Notes under the pieces: model-generated
What the model was told of the DNA's origin: nothing
Seen by the model: only the letters and a program-made list of their open reading frames with translations
Database searches by the model: none
Shown here: piece after piece, positions 25,727 through 34,897 of the stretch
Layout: the number at the start of each line of letters is the position of its first letter
How positions within the stretch are numbered: the stretch's first letter is position 1
NCBI RefSeq assembly: GCF_010119615.1
Contig: NZ_QOVG01000009.1
Coordinates: forward strand, 117,838-181,837
DNA length: 64,000 bases
Source of the DNA: Pseudoxanthomonas gei
Lineage (GTDB): Bacteria > Pseudomonadota > Gammaproteobacteria > Xanthomonadales > Xanthomonadaceae
Direction: 5' to 3'
Position numbers and translations under genes: made by a program

Positions 25727-26878
25727 ATGATCCGTTTCCCCGCTGCCATCGCATTGTGCGCCCTCAGTTGCCTGGCGTCCGCCGCCGAACCGCGTGCGCG
25801 TGAACTGGGCGTTCCCTTCGAAGGCACGCCTGGCCCGCTGAATGCGATCACCGATGTCGCCGGGATAAGCGTCGGCCAGGTGACGCTTATCGAGGATCTG
25901 GACAACGGCAGGAAAGTGCGTACCGGCGTGACCGCGATCCTGCCGCGCGGGCGCGGCACCTTCGACACCCCGGTATTCGGCGCCTGGTTCGCCTTGAACG
26001 GCAATGGCGAGATGACCGGCACCGCCTGGATCGACGAATCCGGCCAGCTTGAAGGACCGGTGATGCTGACCAATACGCACAGTGTCGGCGTGGTCCGAGA
26101 TGCGGTGATCGCCGAACGCGTGCGCGCCGGCGGCGCCGATGCTTCCGGCTACTGGTGGTCGTTGCCGGTAGTGGCCGAAACCTGGGACGGCGAGCTCAAC
26201 GACATCAATGGCTTCCACGTGCGGCCGGAGCACGTGGCTACGGCGCTGGCCGAAGCCAGGGGCGGGCCGGTGGCCGAGGGCAATGTGGGCGGTGGTACCG
26301 GCATGATCTGCCACGAATTCAAGTGCGGTATCGGTACCGCTTCGCGGGTGGTCGACGACGGCAACTACACGGTGGGCGTGCTGGTCCAGGCCAACTACGG
26401 CGTGCGCGATTCCCTGCGCATCGCCGGCGTGCCGGTCGGCCAGTACCTGCGCAACTACATGATCTACAGCAAGCCGCCGGCGCGTGCCGGCGATACGGGC
26501 TCGATCATCATCGTGGTCGCCACCGACGCGCCGCTGCTGCCGCACCAGCTCCGGCGCATCGCCAAGCGCGCCGGCATGGGCCTGGCGCGGATGGGCAGCT
26601 ATGCAGGCAACGGCTCCGGCGACCTGTTCCTCGCCTTCTCCACCGCCAATGCAGGCGCATTGAAAGGCGATGCGGTGTCGCAGGCCGGTTTCGTCGGACT
26701 GGACCACATCGACGGCTTGTTCGAAGCCACCGTGCAGGCGACCGAGGAAGCCATCGTCAACGCGATGGTCGCCGCGCGCGACATGCAGGGCAATGACGGG
26801 AAATATGCCAAGGCCATTTCGCACCCCGGACTGGTGAAGCTGTTGAAGAAGTTCGGGCGCTATTCGCCGAAGCGCTGA
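25727..26878 (+). CDS. Secreted P1-family (DmpA/BapA-type) aminopeptidase
   Basis: A 383-residue self-processing Ntn-type hydrolase with a signal peptide (IRFPAAIALCALSCLASAA). The GNVGGGTGMICHEFK block and DTGSIIIVVATDAPL block are those of DmpA. Cleavage between Gly258 and Ser259 would create the beta subunit with Ser259 as N-terminal nucleophile, as in DmpA. NGSGDLFLAFSTAN at about 295-308 is the other conserved active-site stretch. Family members release N-terminal L- or D-residues and, notably, beta-amino acids such as beta-alanine from peptides. GGAG precedes the ATG. It is a single gene on the plus strand, divergent from the Rieske gene and convergent with the S9 gene. Confidence 0.9.
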   Translation: MIRFPAAIALCALSCLASAAEPRARELGVPFEGTPGPLNAITDVAGISVGQVTLIEDLDNGRKVRTGVTAILPRGRGTFDTPVFGAWFALNGNGEMTGTAWIDESGQLEGPVMLTNTHSVGVVRDAVIAERVRAGGADASGYWWSLPVVAETWDGELNDINGFHVRPEHVATALAEARGGPVAEGNVGGGTGMICHEFKCGIGTASRVVDDGNYTVGVLVQANYGVRDSLRIAGVPVGQYLRNYMIYSKPPARAGDTGSIIIVVATDAPLLPHQLRRIAKRAGMGLARMGSYAGNGSGDLFLAFSTANAGALKGDAVSQAGFVGLDHIDGLFEATVQATEEAIVNAMVAARDMQGNDGKYAKAISHPGLVKLLKKFGRYSPKR

Positions 26879-26943
26879 TGCTTCAGCCCAGGTGAATTCC
26901 GTTGGGTCGTCCTTCTGTTGCGGTCTGGAAATATCACCTCCAT

Positions 26944-28953
26944 TCACGGCTTCAAATACTTGTCGTACCACGCCAGGTTGCGCTCCAGCCGGTCGCGCAG
27001 ATAGCTGGGCACCGTGAGGCCATGGTGCTCGCCGGGATAGACGACCAGCTGGGTCGGCACGTTCAATGAGCGCAGCGCCTGGTACATCTGTTCGGCGCCC
27101 AGGCAGGGCACGTTGAAATCCTTCTCGCCACATTGGAACAGGGTTGGGGTCCTGATCCGATCCACATGCAGGAACGGGATGCTGGCGCGATCGTAGAGCT
27201 TGCGGTTGCTCCAGGGGGAACCCAGCTCCAGCTCGTACTCCCGGATGTACTGGTCGTGGCCGTACATCGCGTACATGTTGGAGGCGCCCGCGCCGCTGAT
27301 CGCAGCCTTGAAGCGCGTATCGCGCGCGATCACCGCGTTGGTCAGGATGGCACCGTAGCTCCAGCCGCCAACGCCGAGTCGCGCGGTATCGGCGATGCCC
27401 ATCGCCACCACGTGATCGATGCCGGCCAGTACGTCTTCCGCGTCCTTGTTGCCCCAGTCGGCGTAGATTTCCCTGGCGAAGTCGAAGCCACGCCCGGAAC
27501 TGCCGCGCGGATTGATCGCGACGATGGCGTAGCCCCGGGCGGCGTAGGCCTGCCAGTCCGGCATGAATTCGTGGCTGAACTGGTAGACCGGTCCGCCGTG
27601 CAGGCGCAGCAGCGTGGGGTAACGTTTGCCGGGCTCATAGCCGACCGGCTTGACCAACAGACCTTCCAGCTGCGTGCCGTCCCTTGTCTTGAAGTGGATC
27701 TTCTCCACCCCGGCCAGCTGCTTTCCTTCCAGCCAGTCGTTGTGCCTGCCGAGCGCACGCAAACCCTCCGTATCCACGACGGAGATTTCATAGGGCCGCT
27801 GGTCGCTGCCGCCGAGAACGACCACGCGGCCGTCGGCCGACACGTCCAGGTCGTAGTCGAAGCGCTCGCCCCGGGTTATTTCGGTGACCTTGCCGTCGCC
27901 CAGCTCGATGCGCGACAGGTGGGTGACCAGGCTTTGTTCGATCAATGCGTAGACACTTTTTCCGTCTGGCGACCAGCGCGGTTTGTAGAAATTGCGGTCG
28001 ATGTCAGCCGGCACCGTTTCCTTGCCGGAGGCCACATCGACGATGGCCAGTTGCCAGGGCGCGTAGTAGATCCACTTGTCCTGGCCGCTGCGCAGGTAGG
28101 CAACGCGGGTGCTGTCCGGGCTCCATGCCGGCCGCGTTTCCCAGTACGGGTCGAGGTCGGCGCCGGGTAAGGTGGTCAGTTGACGTTCGCGTGCGCCGGC
28201 CCTGGGCTCGATCAGGTAGAGGTCGAAATTGAGGTGGCGGTCCGGGTCGGTCCCGCGCTTGGTCACATAGGTGATCCACTTTCCATCCGGGGACCACGCG
28301 GGCAGGATCTCGTCATGCGCACCTGCAGTGAGTTGCTGGACCTTTCCGCTGGCCACGTCGAGCAGGTAGAGGTGCTTGCGACGTTCGCCCAGGTAGCCGG
28401 TGCCGTCTTCCTTGAACTGGTAGCGCGTGGTGACAATTGGCGCGGGATTCTTCGGCTTGGCCGTGCCGGCGGGGAATTGGGCATCCATCGCGATCAGGGC
28501 GAGCTGTCTGCCATCCGGGGACCAGACGAAATCCTCGATGCCTGCAGACATCGTGGTGAGACGTTTCGGATTGCCACCGCCCGCGGGCATCACCCACACC
28601 TGCGTCTCCGCGTCGTCCTTGTCCTCGCCGGCATACACGCGGTCGGAGAGGAAGGCGATGCGCTTGCCGTCGCCGGACCATTGCGGGCGCCACTCGCTGC
28701 TGTCGGGCGTGCGCGTCAGTGGCCTGCGTGCACTGCCGTCGAAGCCCACGCGCCACAGGTCGGACTGCGACTTGTCCTCATCAAGGTTGGCGCTGGTCAC
28801 GGTGTAGGCCAGCGCGTTGCCGTCCGGCGCGAACCGCGGCTCGCCGAGATCGGCCAGCCGGGCCAGGTCCGCTGGCACGAAGCGGCTTCCGGCTTCCGAA
28901 GCGACCGCGGTGCCGCACAGCGCCAACAACAACCCCGCCGTGCAGATCCTCAC
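26944..28953 (-). CDS. Secreted S9 (DPP/acylaminoacyl) prolyl-oligopeptidase family peptidase
   Basis: A 669-residue protein with a signal peptide, a seven-bladed propeller built from TolB-like repeats (SPDGRQLALIA, SPDGKWITYV, SPDGKSVYAL) and a C-terminal alpha/beta-hydrolase domain. Catalytic residues are Ser532 (GGWSYGA), Asp612 (CGEKDFNVP) and His644 (GEHHGL). This is the S9C acylaminoacyl-peptidase-like type that removes terminal residues from short peptides. Its ATG overlaps the aminotransferase stop as ATGA, making it the last gene of the six-gene leftward operon, and it likely acts in the periplasm. Confidence 0.92.
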   Translation of the reverse strand: MRICTAGLLLALCGTAVASEAGSRFVPADLARLADLGEPRFAPDGNALAYTVTSANLDEDKSQSDLWRVGFDGSARRPLTRTPDSSEWRPQWSGDGKRIAFLSDRVYAGEDKDDAETQVWVMPAGGGNPKRLTTMSAGIEDFVWSPDGRQLALIAMDAQFPAGTAKPKNPAPIVTTRYQFKEDGTGYLGERRKHLYLLDVASGKVQQLTAGAHDEILPAWSPDGKWITYVTKRGTDPDRHLNFDLYLIEPRAGARERQLTTLPGADLDPYWETRPAWSPDSTRVAYLRSGQDKWIYYAPWQLAIVDVASGKETVPADIDRNFYKPRWSPDGKSVYALIEQSLVTHLSRIELGDGKVTEITRGERFDYDLDVSADGRVVVLGGSDQRPYEISVVDTEGLRALGRHNDWLEGKQLAGVEKIHFKTRDGTQLEGLLVKPVGYEPGKRYPTLLRLHGGPVYQFSHEFMPDWQAYAARGYAIVAINPRGSSGRGFDFAREIYADWGNKDAEDVLAGIDHVVAMGIADTARLGVGGWSYGAILTNAVIARDTRFKAAISGAGASNMYAMYGHDQYIREYELELGSPWSNRKLYDRASIPFLHVDRIRTPTLFQCGEKDFNVPCLGAEQMYQALRSLNVPTQLVVYPGEHHGLTVPSYLRDRLERNLAWYDKYLKP

Positions 28954-30293
28954 CGGCCACTCGCCAGCGCAAGTGCCTGATCCAGGCTGGTCTTCAGCAG
29001 GTCGATCGCCTCGTCCACCTCGGCGATGCTGACATTCAGCGGCGGCATGAAGCGCACGGTGCTCACGCCGCAGGACAGCAGCAGCAGTCCGTTGTGGAAG
29101 GCGCGGGTCACCACGTCATCGCACAGCCTGCCGGCCGGAGTTTTCTCGCCGTCGGTTTCGATGAGTTCCATGCCGATCATAAGGCCCTGCCCGCGCACCT
29201 CGCCAATGCACGCGTAGTCCTGCTGCAGCGTCCTCAGCCCTTGCATGAAATGCGCGCCGACCGTAGCCGCATTGTCGACCAGGCCGCCGCCTACCAGGTC
29301 CAGGGTGGCATTGGCCGCGGCACAGGACAGCGGATTGCCGCCGTAGGTGTTGCCGTGGGCGCCGCGCTTCCACTGGGACATCAGTGATCGTCTGGCCACC
29401 ACCGCGCCGATCGGCAGGCCCGAGCCCAGGCCCTTGGCCAGGGTCATGATGTCCGGGACCACGCCGGCGTGTTCGCAGGCGAACATCCTGCCGGTGCGGC
29501 CCACCCCGGATTGCACTTCGTCGAAGATCAGCAGGATGCCGTGCTGGTCGCACAGCGCGCGCAACCCGGCCAGGAACCCGGTCGGCGGCACCACGTAGCC
29601 TCCTTCACCCTGCAGCGGTTCGACCAGGATCGCGGCCACTTCCGAAGCCGGGACGTTGCGCTCGAACAACATGCGCAGGTAATCAAGCACCGCCTTGCCT
29701 TGGTCGTCGCCGGCAAACAGTGGCCGGTAGGGATTCGGATAGGGCGCGTGGGTCACCCCCGGCATGGTCGGGGCGAAGCCGAGCTGCTGGGTGTACTTGC
29801 TGGAAGTGAACGACAGCGAGCCCATGGTGCGTCCGTGGAAGCCCCCCAGGAAACCCATGAAGCGCGGACGGCCGGTCACGTAGCGAGCCAGCTTCAGCGC
29901 GCCCTCGACCGCTTCGGTGCCGGACTGGCACAGGAAACTCATCGCCGGCTCATTGCCGATGGTCCGCGTCGGTGCCACCGCCGCCAGTCGTTCACCCAGC
30001 GCGGTCATCTGCTCGTGCCAGTAGTCGCTGGAGATGTGCAGGAACTCGTCCGCCGCCGCCTTCACTGCGGCCACTACCTGCGGATGCGCATGGCCGGTTG
30101 CGCAAACGGCGATGCCGGCGGCGAAGTCGAGGAAACGGTTGCCGTCCACGTCCCAGACCTGGGTGCCGCGGCCATGGGCCATGACGAAGGGATAGTCGCG
30201 CGGGTACGAAGGCGAGATCACTTCGGCGTCGCGCGCGATCATCGCGCGTGCCCGGGGGCCGGGGAGTTCGGTCTTGATGTGGGGCGAGGTCAT
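28950..30293 (-). CDS. Class III PLP aminotransferase (GABA/omega-amino acid type)
   Basis: A 447-residue fold-type I enzyme. FDEVQSGVGRTG contains Asp258, which contacts the PLP nitrogen, and MTLAKGLGSG contains Lys287, the Schiff-base lysine. SGTEAVEGALKLAR and HGRTMGS bind the phosphate. Overall it resembles 4-aminobutyrate/5-aminovalerate transaminases and the related broad-specificity racemases. It removes a terminal or beta amino group to give a semialdehyde or keto acid. It is separated from CatJ by only 22 nt and overlaps the S9 gene. Within this operon it could supply 3-oxoadipate or a semialdehyde. Exact substrate is unknown. Confidence 0.9.
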   Translation of the reverse strand: MTSPHIKTELPGPRARAMIARDAEVISPSYPRDYPFVMAHGRGTQVWDVDGNRFLDFAAGIAVCATGHAHPQVVAAVKAAADEFLHISSDYWHEQMTALGERLAAVAPTRTIGNEPAMSFLCQSGTEAVEGALKLARYVTGRPRFMGFLGGFHGRTMGSLSFTSSKYTQQLGFAPTMPGVTHAPYPNPYRPLFAGDDQGKAVLDYLRMLFERNVPASEVAAILVEPLQGEGGYVVPPTGFLAGLRALCDQHGILLIFDEVQSGVGRTGRMFACEHAGVVPDIMTLAKGLGSGLPIGAVVARRSLMSQWKRGAHGNTYGGNPLSCAAANATLDLVGGGLVDNAATVGAHFMQGLRTLQQDYACIGEVRGQGLMIGMELIETDGEKTPAGRLCDDVVTRAFHNGLLLLSCGVSTVRFMPPLNVSIAEVDEAIDLLKTSLDQALALASGR

Positions 30294-30315
30294 GGCCAGC
30301 CTGTGCAGTCTGTTG

Positions 30316-31101
30316 TCAAAGGGGCAGCGTCATTGGCCGCGCATGGGCCGCGCGGGTGCGCGCCTGCAGGTCGCGCAGGATCTCCAGCTCGCGCGCTTCG
30401 GGCGGGTCGATGATGCCCACATGCGCGCCCGGCGACAGCGGCCAGCCCACCGCCGCGCGCGCTTCGTCCACGCCCACGCCCGAGAACAGCGCAGCCAGTT
30501 GCAGTTCCTGGGTATGGGGGTGCGGGGCCAGCATCCCGAAATCGGTGATGACGCATTTCGGCCCGCCACCCGGGGCCCCGCTGCGCGCACGCGCCCCCGA
30601 TCCTTCCAGGAAACCGGCGCTGGTGCGGAAATCAAGGGTGGGAACGAAACTGCGCGGCGTTGCCTTCAGCATCACGAAGGTCTGGCGCGCATGCAGTGCG
30701 ATTTCCGGCGCCCCTCCGGCCCCGGGCAGGCGCGTATGCGGGCTGTCGTATGGGCCGATCACCGTGCTGTTGAGATTGCCGAAGCGATCGACCTGGGCAG
30801 CGCCCAGTAACCCGACATCGACGCGGCCGGCCTGCAGGTAGTGGCTGAAGATCTCCGGCAGCGAGACCACGCAGGCCGCGGTGGCGGCGAGTTCGCCATC
30901 GCCGATCGACAGCGGCAGCACGTCCGGGCGCGCCCCGATGGTGCCCGATTCGTAGATCAGCACGATCTCCGGAGCGTGGGTCAGCCGCGCCAGGTTGCAG
31001 GCCGCGCTGGGCAGGCCGATGCCGACGAAGCAGACGCAGCCATCCCACAGCAAGCGGGCCGCCGCTATGGTCATCCACTCCTCGCGCGTGCATGCGCTCA
31101 T
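30316..31101 (-). CDS. catJ: 3-oxoadipate CoA-transferase-like subunit B
   Basis: A 261-residue beta subunit of a family I CoA-transferase. VLIYESGTIGARPDVLPLS near residues 47-65 contains Glu51, equivalent to the catalytic glutamate that forms the CoA thioester. GAAQVDRFGNLNSTVIG and RLPGAGGAPEIA are typical of the GctB/CatJ group and it resembles CatJ of Pseudomonas in length and motifs. With subunit A it moves CoA from succinyl-CoA to 3-oxoadipate or a similar 3-keto acid. The ATG overlaps the catI stop as ATGA. Glutaconate CoA-transferase is the main alternative. Confidence 0.85.
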   Translation of the reverse strand: MSACTREEWMTIAAARLLWDGCVCFVGIGLPSAACNLARLTHAPEIVLIYESGTIGARPDVLPLSIGDGELAATAACVVSLPEIFSHYLQAGRVDVGLLGAAQVDRFGNLNSTVIGPYDSPHTRLPGAGGAPEIALHARQTFVMLKATPRSFVPTLDFRTSAGFLEGSGARARSGAPGGGPKCVITDFGMLAPHPHTQELQLAALFSGVGVDEARAAVGWPLSPGAHVGIIDPPEARELEILRDLQARTRAAHARPMTLPL

Positions 31102-31952
31102 GCCGCTTCCACCAGCAGGCTGGACAGGAAGGCGCGATTGTCGCGCTGGCCCAGCACGTGTTCGCCCATCCAGGCCAGGAAGCCTTCGCGGTCGCGCGCG
31201 ATCGCATCCCAGTGCTGGTAGAAGGCGTTGTCCCGCTCGTAGTGTCCTTGCGCATACGACGGGTAGGCGCCGCCGGGGCAATGGACCACGGCGCTGATGA
31301 TCCAGTGCGGCAACAGCAGGCCGTTCATGGCCGGGGGCAGGCAGTCGACGATCTCTTCCACCGTCACCACCAGCAATTTGGCTGCCAGTGCGGCTTCGCG
31401 CGCGGCACCGATGATGCCGGCCACTGCCACGTTGCCCTGGCGGTCGGCCACCTGGGCGTGCAGGAAGGTGACATCGGGATTGATCGCAGGCACCGCTGCC
31501 AGCGACTGGCCGGTGAAGGGGCAGGCGACGGTGCGGATGCGCGGGTTGTGCGCCGGCAGGTCGGTGTCCTGATAGCCGCGCAGCATGCCGAAGGGCAGGC
31601 GCGCCGCGCCGGCGCAATAGGCCGCGGCCATGCCGGCGTGGCTGTGTTCGTCGAGCTGCAACGGCTGCGGCCAGCCGTGCTCCACCGCATCGCGCAGGCG
31701 GTGCAGCGAGCCGACCCCCGGATTGCCGCCCCATGAGAACGTCAGCCTGCGCGCGCAGCCCATGCCGATCATCTGGTCGTACACCAGGTCGGGCGTCATC
31801 CGCACCAGATGCAGGTCGCGGCGACGCTGGCGGATGATTTCGTGGCCGGCGGCGAAGGGAATCAGGTGGGTGAAGCCTTCCAGCGCGACGCAGGCACCGT
31901 CGTGCACGTGTTCACCCACGGCATCGGCCAGCGACAGGAAACGCGTGCTCAC
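31098..31952 (-). CDS. catI: 3-oxoadipate CoA-transferase-like subunit A
   Basis: A 284-residue alpha subunit of a family I CoA-transferase. ALEGFTHLIPFAAGHEIIRQ near residues 23-42 and SWGGNPGVGSLHRLRDAVEHG near 73-93 are almost diagnostic of CatI, the 3-oxoadipate CoA-transferase alpha chain. It starts at a GTG (31952) that overlaps the aldehyde dehydrogenase stop as GTGA. The partner catJ overlaps downstream. The presence of a PcaF-type thiolase across the control region supports 3-oxoadipate, or a close 3-keto acid, as substrate. Confidence 0.88.
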   Translation of the reverse strand: MSTRFLSLADAVGEHVHDGACVALEGFTHLIPFAAGHEIIRQRRRDLHLVRMTPDLVYDQMIGMGCARRLTFSWGGNPGVGSLHRLRDAVEHGWPQPLQLDEHSHAGMAAAYCAGAARLPFGMLRGYQDTDLPAHNPRIRTVACPFTGQSLAAVPAINPDVTFLHAQVADRQGNVAVAGIIGAAREAALAAKLLVVTVEEIVDCLPPAMNGLLLPHWIISAVVHCPGGAYPSYAQGHYERDNAFYQHWDAIARDREGFLAWMGEHVLGQRDNRAFLSSLLVEAA

Positions 31953-33517
31953 TCCACCACCGTGCGCGACTGTTCGCGCTGGTACTGGGCCAGGTAATAG
32001 AACGAGGCGATGGCCTTGCCGGTCGAGCCCGATCCCTTCCAGCCACCGAACGGCTGATAGCCGGGCCAGGCACCGGTGGTTGCGCCTTGCGGGCGGTTGC
32101 CGTAGGTGACGCCGGCCTCGATGTGCTCGAAGAAATAAGCCAGGTCGTCGTCGTTGCCATAGCAGCCGGCGGTCAGGCCCAGCGGCGAATCATTGGCCCG
32201 ACGCAGGGCTTCGGTGCGATCCCCGACCCGGCACAGCATGACGATGGGCAGGAACATTTCCTCAGCGAACAGCGGATGCTGCGCCGGTGCCTCGGCCACG
32301 GTCGGGGCGACGAAATAGCCATGTTCCAGCCCATCGTGCTGCAGTCGCTGCGCACCGCAGAGCACGTGTCCGCCATCGGCGGCCAGCATGTCGCAATAGC
32401 GCTCGTAGTTGCGCACCGCATTGGAGGTGGACACCGGTCCCAGCCAGTTGTCGCGCAGGCACGGATCGCCGACCCGCAGTGCCCGGACCTTGGGCAACAG
32501 CTTCTCGATCAGCGCGTCCGCGACCGCGTCCTCCACATATACGCGGGAAAGCGCCGAGCACTTCTGGCCGCCCATGCCGAAGGCCGAGCGCACGATGCCA
32601 GTGACGGCACGCTCCAGGTCGGCATTGGTGGTGACGATGCAGGCGTTCTTGCCGCCCATTTCAGCGATGCAGGGCCGCGGGTAGGGACCGGTGGCCATGG
32701 CCCGGTACAGATGCATGCCCACCTTGAACGAACCGGTGAAGGTGATGCCTGCGGTGCGCGGGTGGTCGGCCAGTGCCTGGCCGATCACATCACCGCTGCC
32801 ATTGAGGTAATTGAACACGCCCGGTGGAAAACCGGCTTCGCGCAGGCAGTCAGCCAGCAGTCGGCCCGACCACGGGGTGTCGGTGGCGCTCTTGAACACC
32901 ACCGTGTTTCCCGTGACCAGCGCCGCGGCGACCGGTCCGCCGGCCAGCGCGAAGGGGAAGTTGAACGGCGCGATCACCACCCAGGCGCCATACGGCCGCA
33001 TGACGCTGCGGTTGTGCGAGCGGAAGTCGGGCAGCGGGTCGTCGGGAAGGGCGTGCTCGAATCCGTGCTGGCGTTCGAAGTCATCGGCGTAGTGGCGGAA
33101 GAAGTCGGCCGTCTCCTGCACTTCGCCCAGTGCTTCCATGCGGTTCTTGCCGACTTCCAGGGTCAGCGCGGCGGCGATCAGGTACACACGCTCCTCGATC
33201 AGCGCGGCGACCCGCCTCAGCAGTTCCAGCCGGCGCGGCATGGGGGTGGACCGCCATGCCGGGAACGCCGCATGGGCCGCTTCCATCGCACGTTCAGCCA
33301 GTGCCGCATCGGCGACCGCGAAACGACCCAGCACCCTGCGCAGGTCGATGGGGCTGCGACGTTCGTCCCAGCCCTCGCCGCTGCAGTCGCTGCCGGCCAC
33401 GTGCAGCAAATGGTCGGCGCCCAGCTGTCCCATGACCTCGGCCAGCGCCGTGTCGAACCGCGCGTGTACTTCGGCGGGTGGGTCGAACATCGTCGCATAG
33501 GTCAGCTTGTAGCTCAT
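31949..33517 (-). CDS. Aldehyde dehydrogenase of the pyrroline-5-carboxylate dehydrogenase type
   Basis: A 522-residue NAD(P)-dependent enzyme. VVIAPFNFPFALAGGP at 180-195 contains Asn186, FTGSFKVG at 260-267 binds the cofactor, Glu286 (AEMGGKN) is the general base and Cys320 (GGQKCSA) the nucleophile. The long N-terminus and GQKCSALSRVYV are features of 1-pyrroline-5-carboxylate/glutamate-semialdehyde dehydrogenases. A cyclising aminoaldehyde is thus a likely substrate. It starts with the ATG that overlaps the aminotransferase stop (ATGA) and itself overlaps catI (GTGA). Succinic semialdehyde is an alternative substrate. Confidence 0.88.
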   Translation of the reverse strand: MSYKLTYATMFDPPAEVHARFDTALAEVMGQLGADHLLHVAGSDCSGEGWDERRSPIDLRRVLGRFAVADAALAERAMEAAHAAFPAWRSTPMPRRLELLRRVAALIEERVYLIAAALTLEVGKNRMEALGEVQETADFFRHYADDFERQHGFEHALPDDPLPDFRSHNRSVMRPYGAWVVIAPFNFPFALAGGPVAAALVTGNTVVFKSATDTPWSGRLLADCLREAGFPPGVFNYLNGSGDVIGQALADHPRTAGITFTGSFKVGMHLYRAMATGPYPRPCIAEMGGKNACIVTTNADLERAVTGIVRSAFGMGGQKCSALSRVYVEDAVADALIEKLLPKVRALRVGDPCLRDNWLGPVSTSNAVRNYERYCDMLAADGGHVLCGAQRLQHDGLEHGYFVAPTVAEAPAQHPLFAEEMFLPIVMLCRVGDRTEALRRANDSPLGLTAGCYGNDDDLAYFFEHIEAGVTYGNRPQGATTGAWPGYQPFGGWKGSGSTGKAIASFYYLAQYQREQSRTVVE

Positions 33518-34842
33518 GCGGCTGCGGCCTGGGGCAGGGCCAGCTCACCGATCAGGCGGTCGAGCAGGTTGAGCGCGGCGGCCAGTTCCCCGGCATCTAT
33601 CACCAGTGGCGGCGCCAGCAGAATCAGGTTGCCGCGTGCGGCGAAGGAAACCCCCTCGGCCATCGCCTTGCGCAGCAATTCCCCCAGCTCGCCGGGCAGT
33701 TGCGGCCACGGCGCCAGTGGCGTGCGAGCCTCGCGGTCGGACACCAGTTCGACCACGGCAAACAGGCCGTGGCCGCCGCGCACGTCGCCGATCACCGCAT
33801 GGCGTTCCTGCATGCGCTTGAGCACCGAGAACATCTGCTCGCCCAGCAGCCGCGAGCGTTCGATCAGGTGCTCGCCTTCATAGGCCTGCATGGCCGCGAT
33901 GCCGGCCGCGCATGACAGCGGATGGCCGCAATAGGTCAGGCCGGTGTTGAGCATCTGCTGCTGCAGGCGTTCGGCGATCGCCGCGCTCATCACCACCGCG
34001 CCCAGCGGCAGGTGCGCGCCGGTCAGGCCCTTGGCCAGGGTCATCAGGTCGGGACGCGCGCTGCTGCCGTGGCGTTGCCAGGCAAACCATTCGCCGCAGC
34101 GGCCGAAGCCACTCATCACTTCATCGGCAATCAGCGGAATGCCGTGGTCGCGGGTGATCGCGCGCAGGCGCGGCCAGTAGTTGTCCGGGGCGACGATGCC
34201 GTTGCTGCCGGCGTTGGGTTCCATCAACACGGCGGCCACCGTCGATGCGCCCTGTTCCAGGATCGCCGCCTCGACGGCGGCAGCGGCGCGTTCGCCGCAT
34301 TGGGTGTCGCTGGCGCTGCCGAACGGGCAGCGGTAGGCGTAGGGCGGCGGCACGTGCAGCACATCGAAAGCCCGCGAATCGACCTGCGTCTGTGTGCGTG
34401 CGTCGCCTGAGAGCGCCATGGCCGCATAGCTGGCCCCGTGATAGGAGCGCTCGCGGGCGATCACCTTGCCGTGTGGCAAGCCACGCGCCTGGCGCGCGAA
34501 CTTGACCGCATGCTCGTTGGCATCGGCGCCACCCAGGGTGAAGAACACGCGGCCGCCGGCGAAGCCGGATTTCTCCAGCAGCATCCGCGCCAGTTCGGCA
34601 CGCGGCTGCGCACCCCAGGCCGAGGTGACGAAACAGAGCTTGTCGGCCTGGGCCCGGATTGCCGCCACCACCAGCGGGTGCTGGTGGCCGAGGTTGCTGC
34701 ATTCGGCCAGGCTGCTCATGTCCAGGTATTCGTTGCCGGCGTCGTCGCGCAGGCGTGCGCCCTGGCCGCCGACGATGGTCGGCGCCTGCCATTCCGACTG
34801 CACGCACCAACTGTGCAGCACGCTGTCGCGCTCACTGGTCAC
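33514..34842 (-). CDS. Class III PLP aminotransferase (taurine/omega-amino acid:pyruvate type)
   Basis: A 442-residue aminotransferase and first gene of the leftward operon. SYHGASYAAMALSGD near 133-147, IADEVMSGFGRCGEW with Asp240 and LMTLAKGLTGAHLP with Lys271 place it near taurine, beta-alanine and omega-amino acid:pyruvate transaminases. It therefore probably acts on an amino group away from the alpha carbon. The start is a GTG at 34842 with AGGA about 7 nt upstream. The PcaR-like operator lies only 22-55 nt before this codon. The substrate is not determined. Confidence 0.88.
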   Translation of the reverse strand: MTSERDSVLHSWCVQSEWQAPTIVGGQGARLRDDAGNEYLDMSSLAECSNLGHQHPLVVAAIRAQADKLCFVTSAWGAQPRAELARMLLEKSGFAGGRVFFTLGGADANEHAVKFARQARGLPHGKVIARERSYHGASYAAMALSGDARTQTQVDSRAFDVLHVPPPYAYRCPFGSASDTQCGERAAAAVEAAILEQGASTVAAVLMEPNAGSNGIVAPDNYWPRLRAITRDHGIPLIADEVMSGFGRCGEWFAWQRHGSSARPDLMTLAKGLTGAHLPLGAVVMSAAIAERLQQQMLNTGLTYCGHPLSCAAGIAAMQAYEGEHLIERSRLLGEQMFSVLKRMQERHAVIGDVRGGHGLFAVVELVSDREARTPLAPWPQLPGELGELLRKAMAEGVSFAARGNLILLAPPLVIDAGELAAALNLLDRLIGELALPQAAAA

Positions 34843-34863
34843 AAGCGATTCCTGCCAGAATTT

Positions 34864-34897
34864 GTGCGGTAATCGAACGGTAATTCGTATTGCGAAC
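34864..34897. promoter_or_regulatory. PcaR/PobR-like (IclR family) operator in divergent control region
   Basis: Read on the minus strand, GTTCGATTACCGCAC (34878 to 34864) agrees at 13 of 15 positions with the site I recall for PcaR of Pseudomonas putida, GTTCGATAATCGCAC. A second half-element GTTCGCAATAC begins at 34897, 19 bp away in the same orientation, so the site is a direct repeat as expected for PcaR/PobR/PcaU proteins. It lies in the only 103 nt between the leftward aminotransferase operon and the IclR gene. Confidence 0.7.

Noticed and set aside
28950..30293. Acetylornithine aminotransferase of arginine biosynthesis
   Set aside because: The motifs fit the wider class III group, but no arg genes are near and the operon is catabolic.
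34864..34897. tRNA-like or small RNA hairpin in the divergent region
   Set aside because: The repeats are direct rather than inverted and match a regulator site; no stable fold or terminator is seen.
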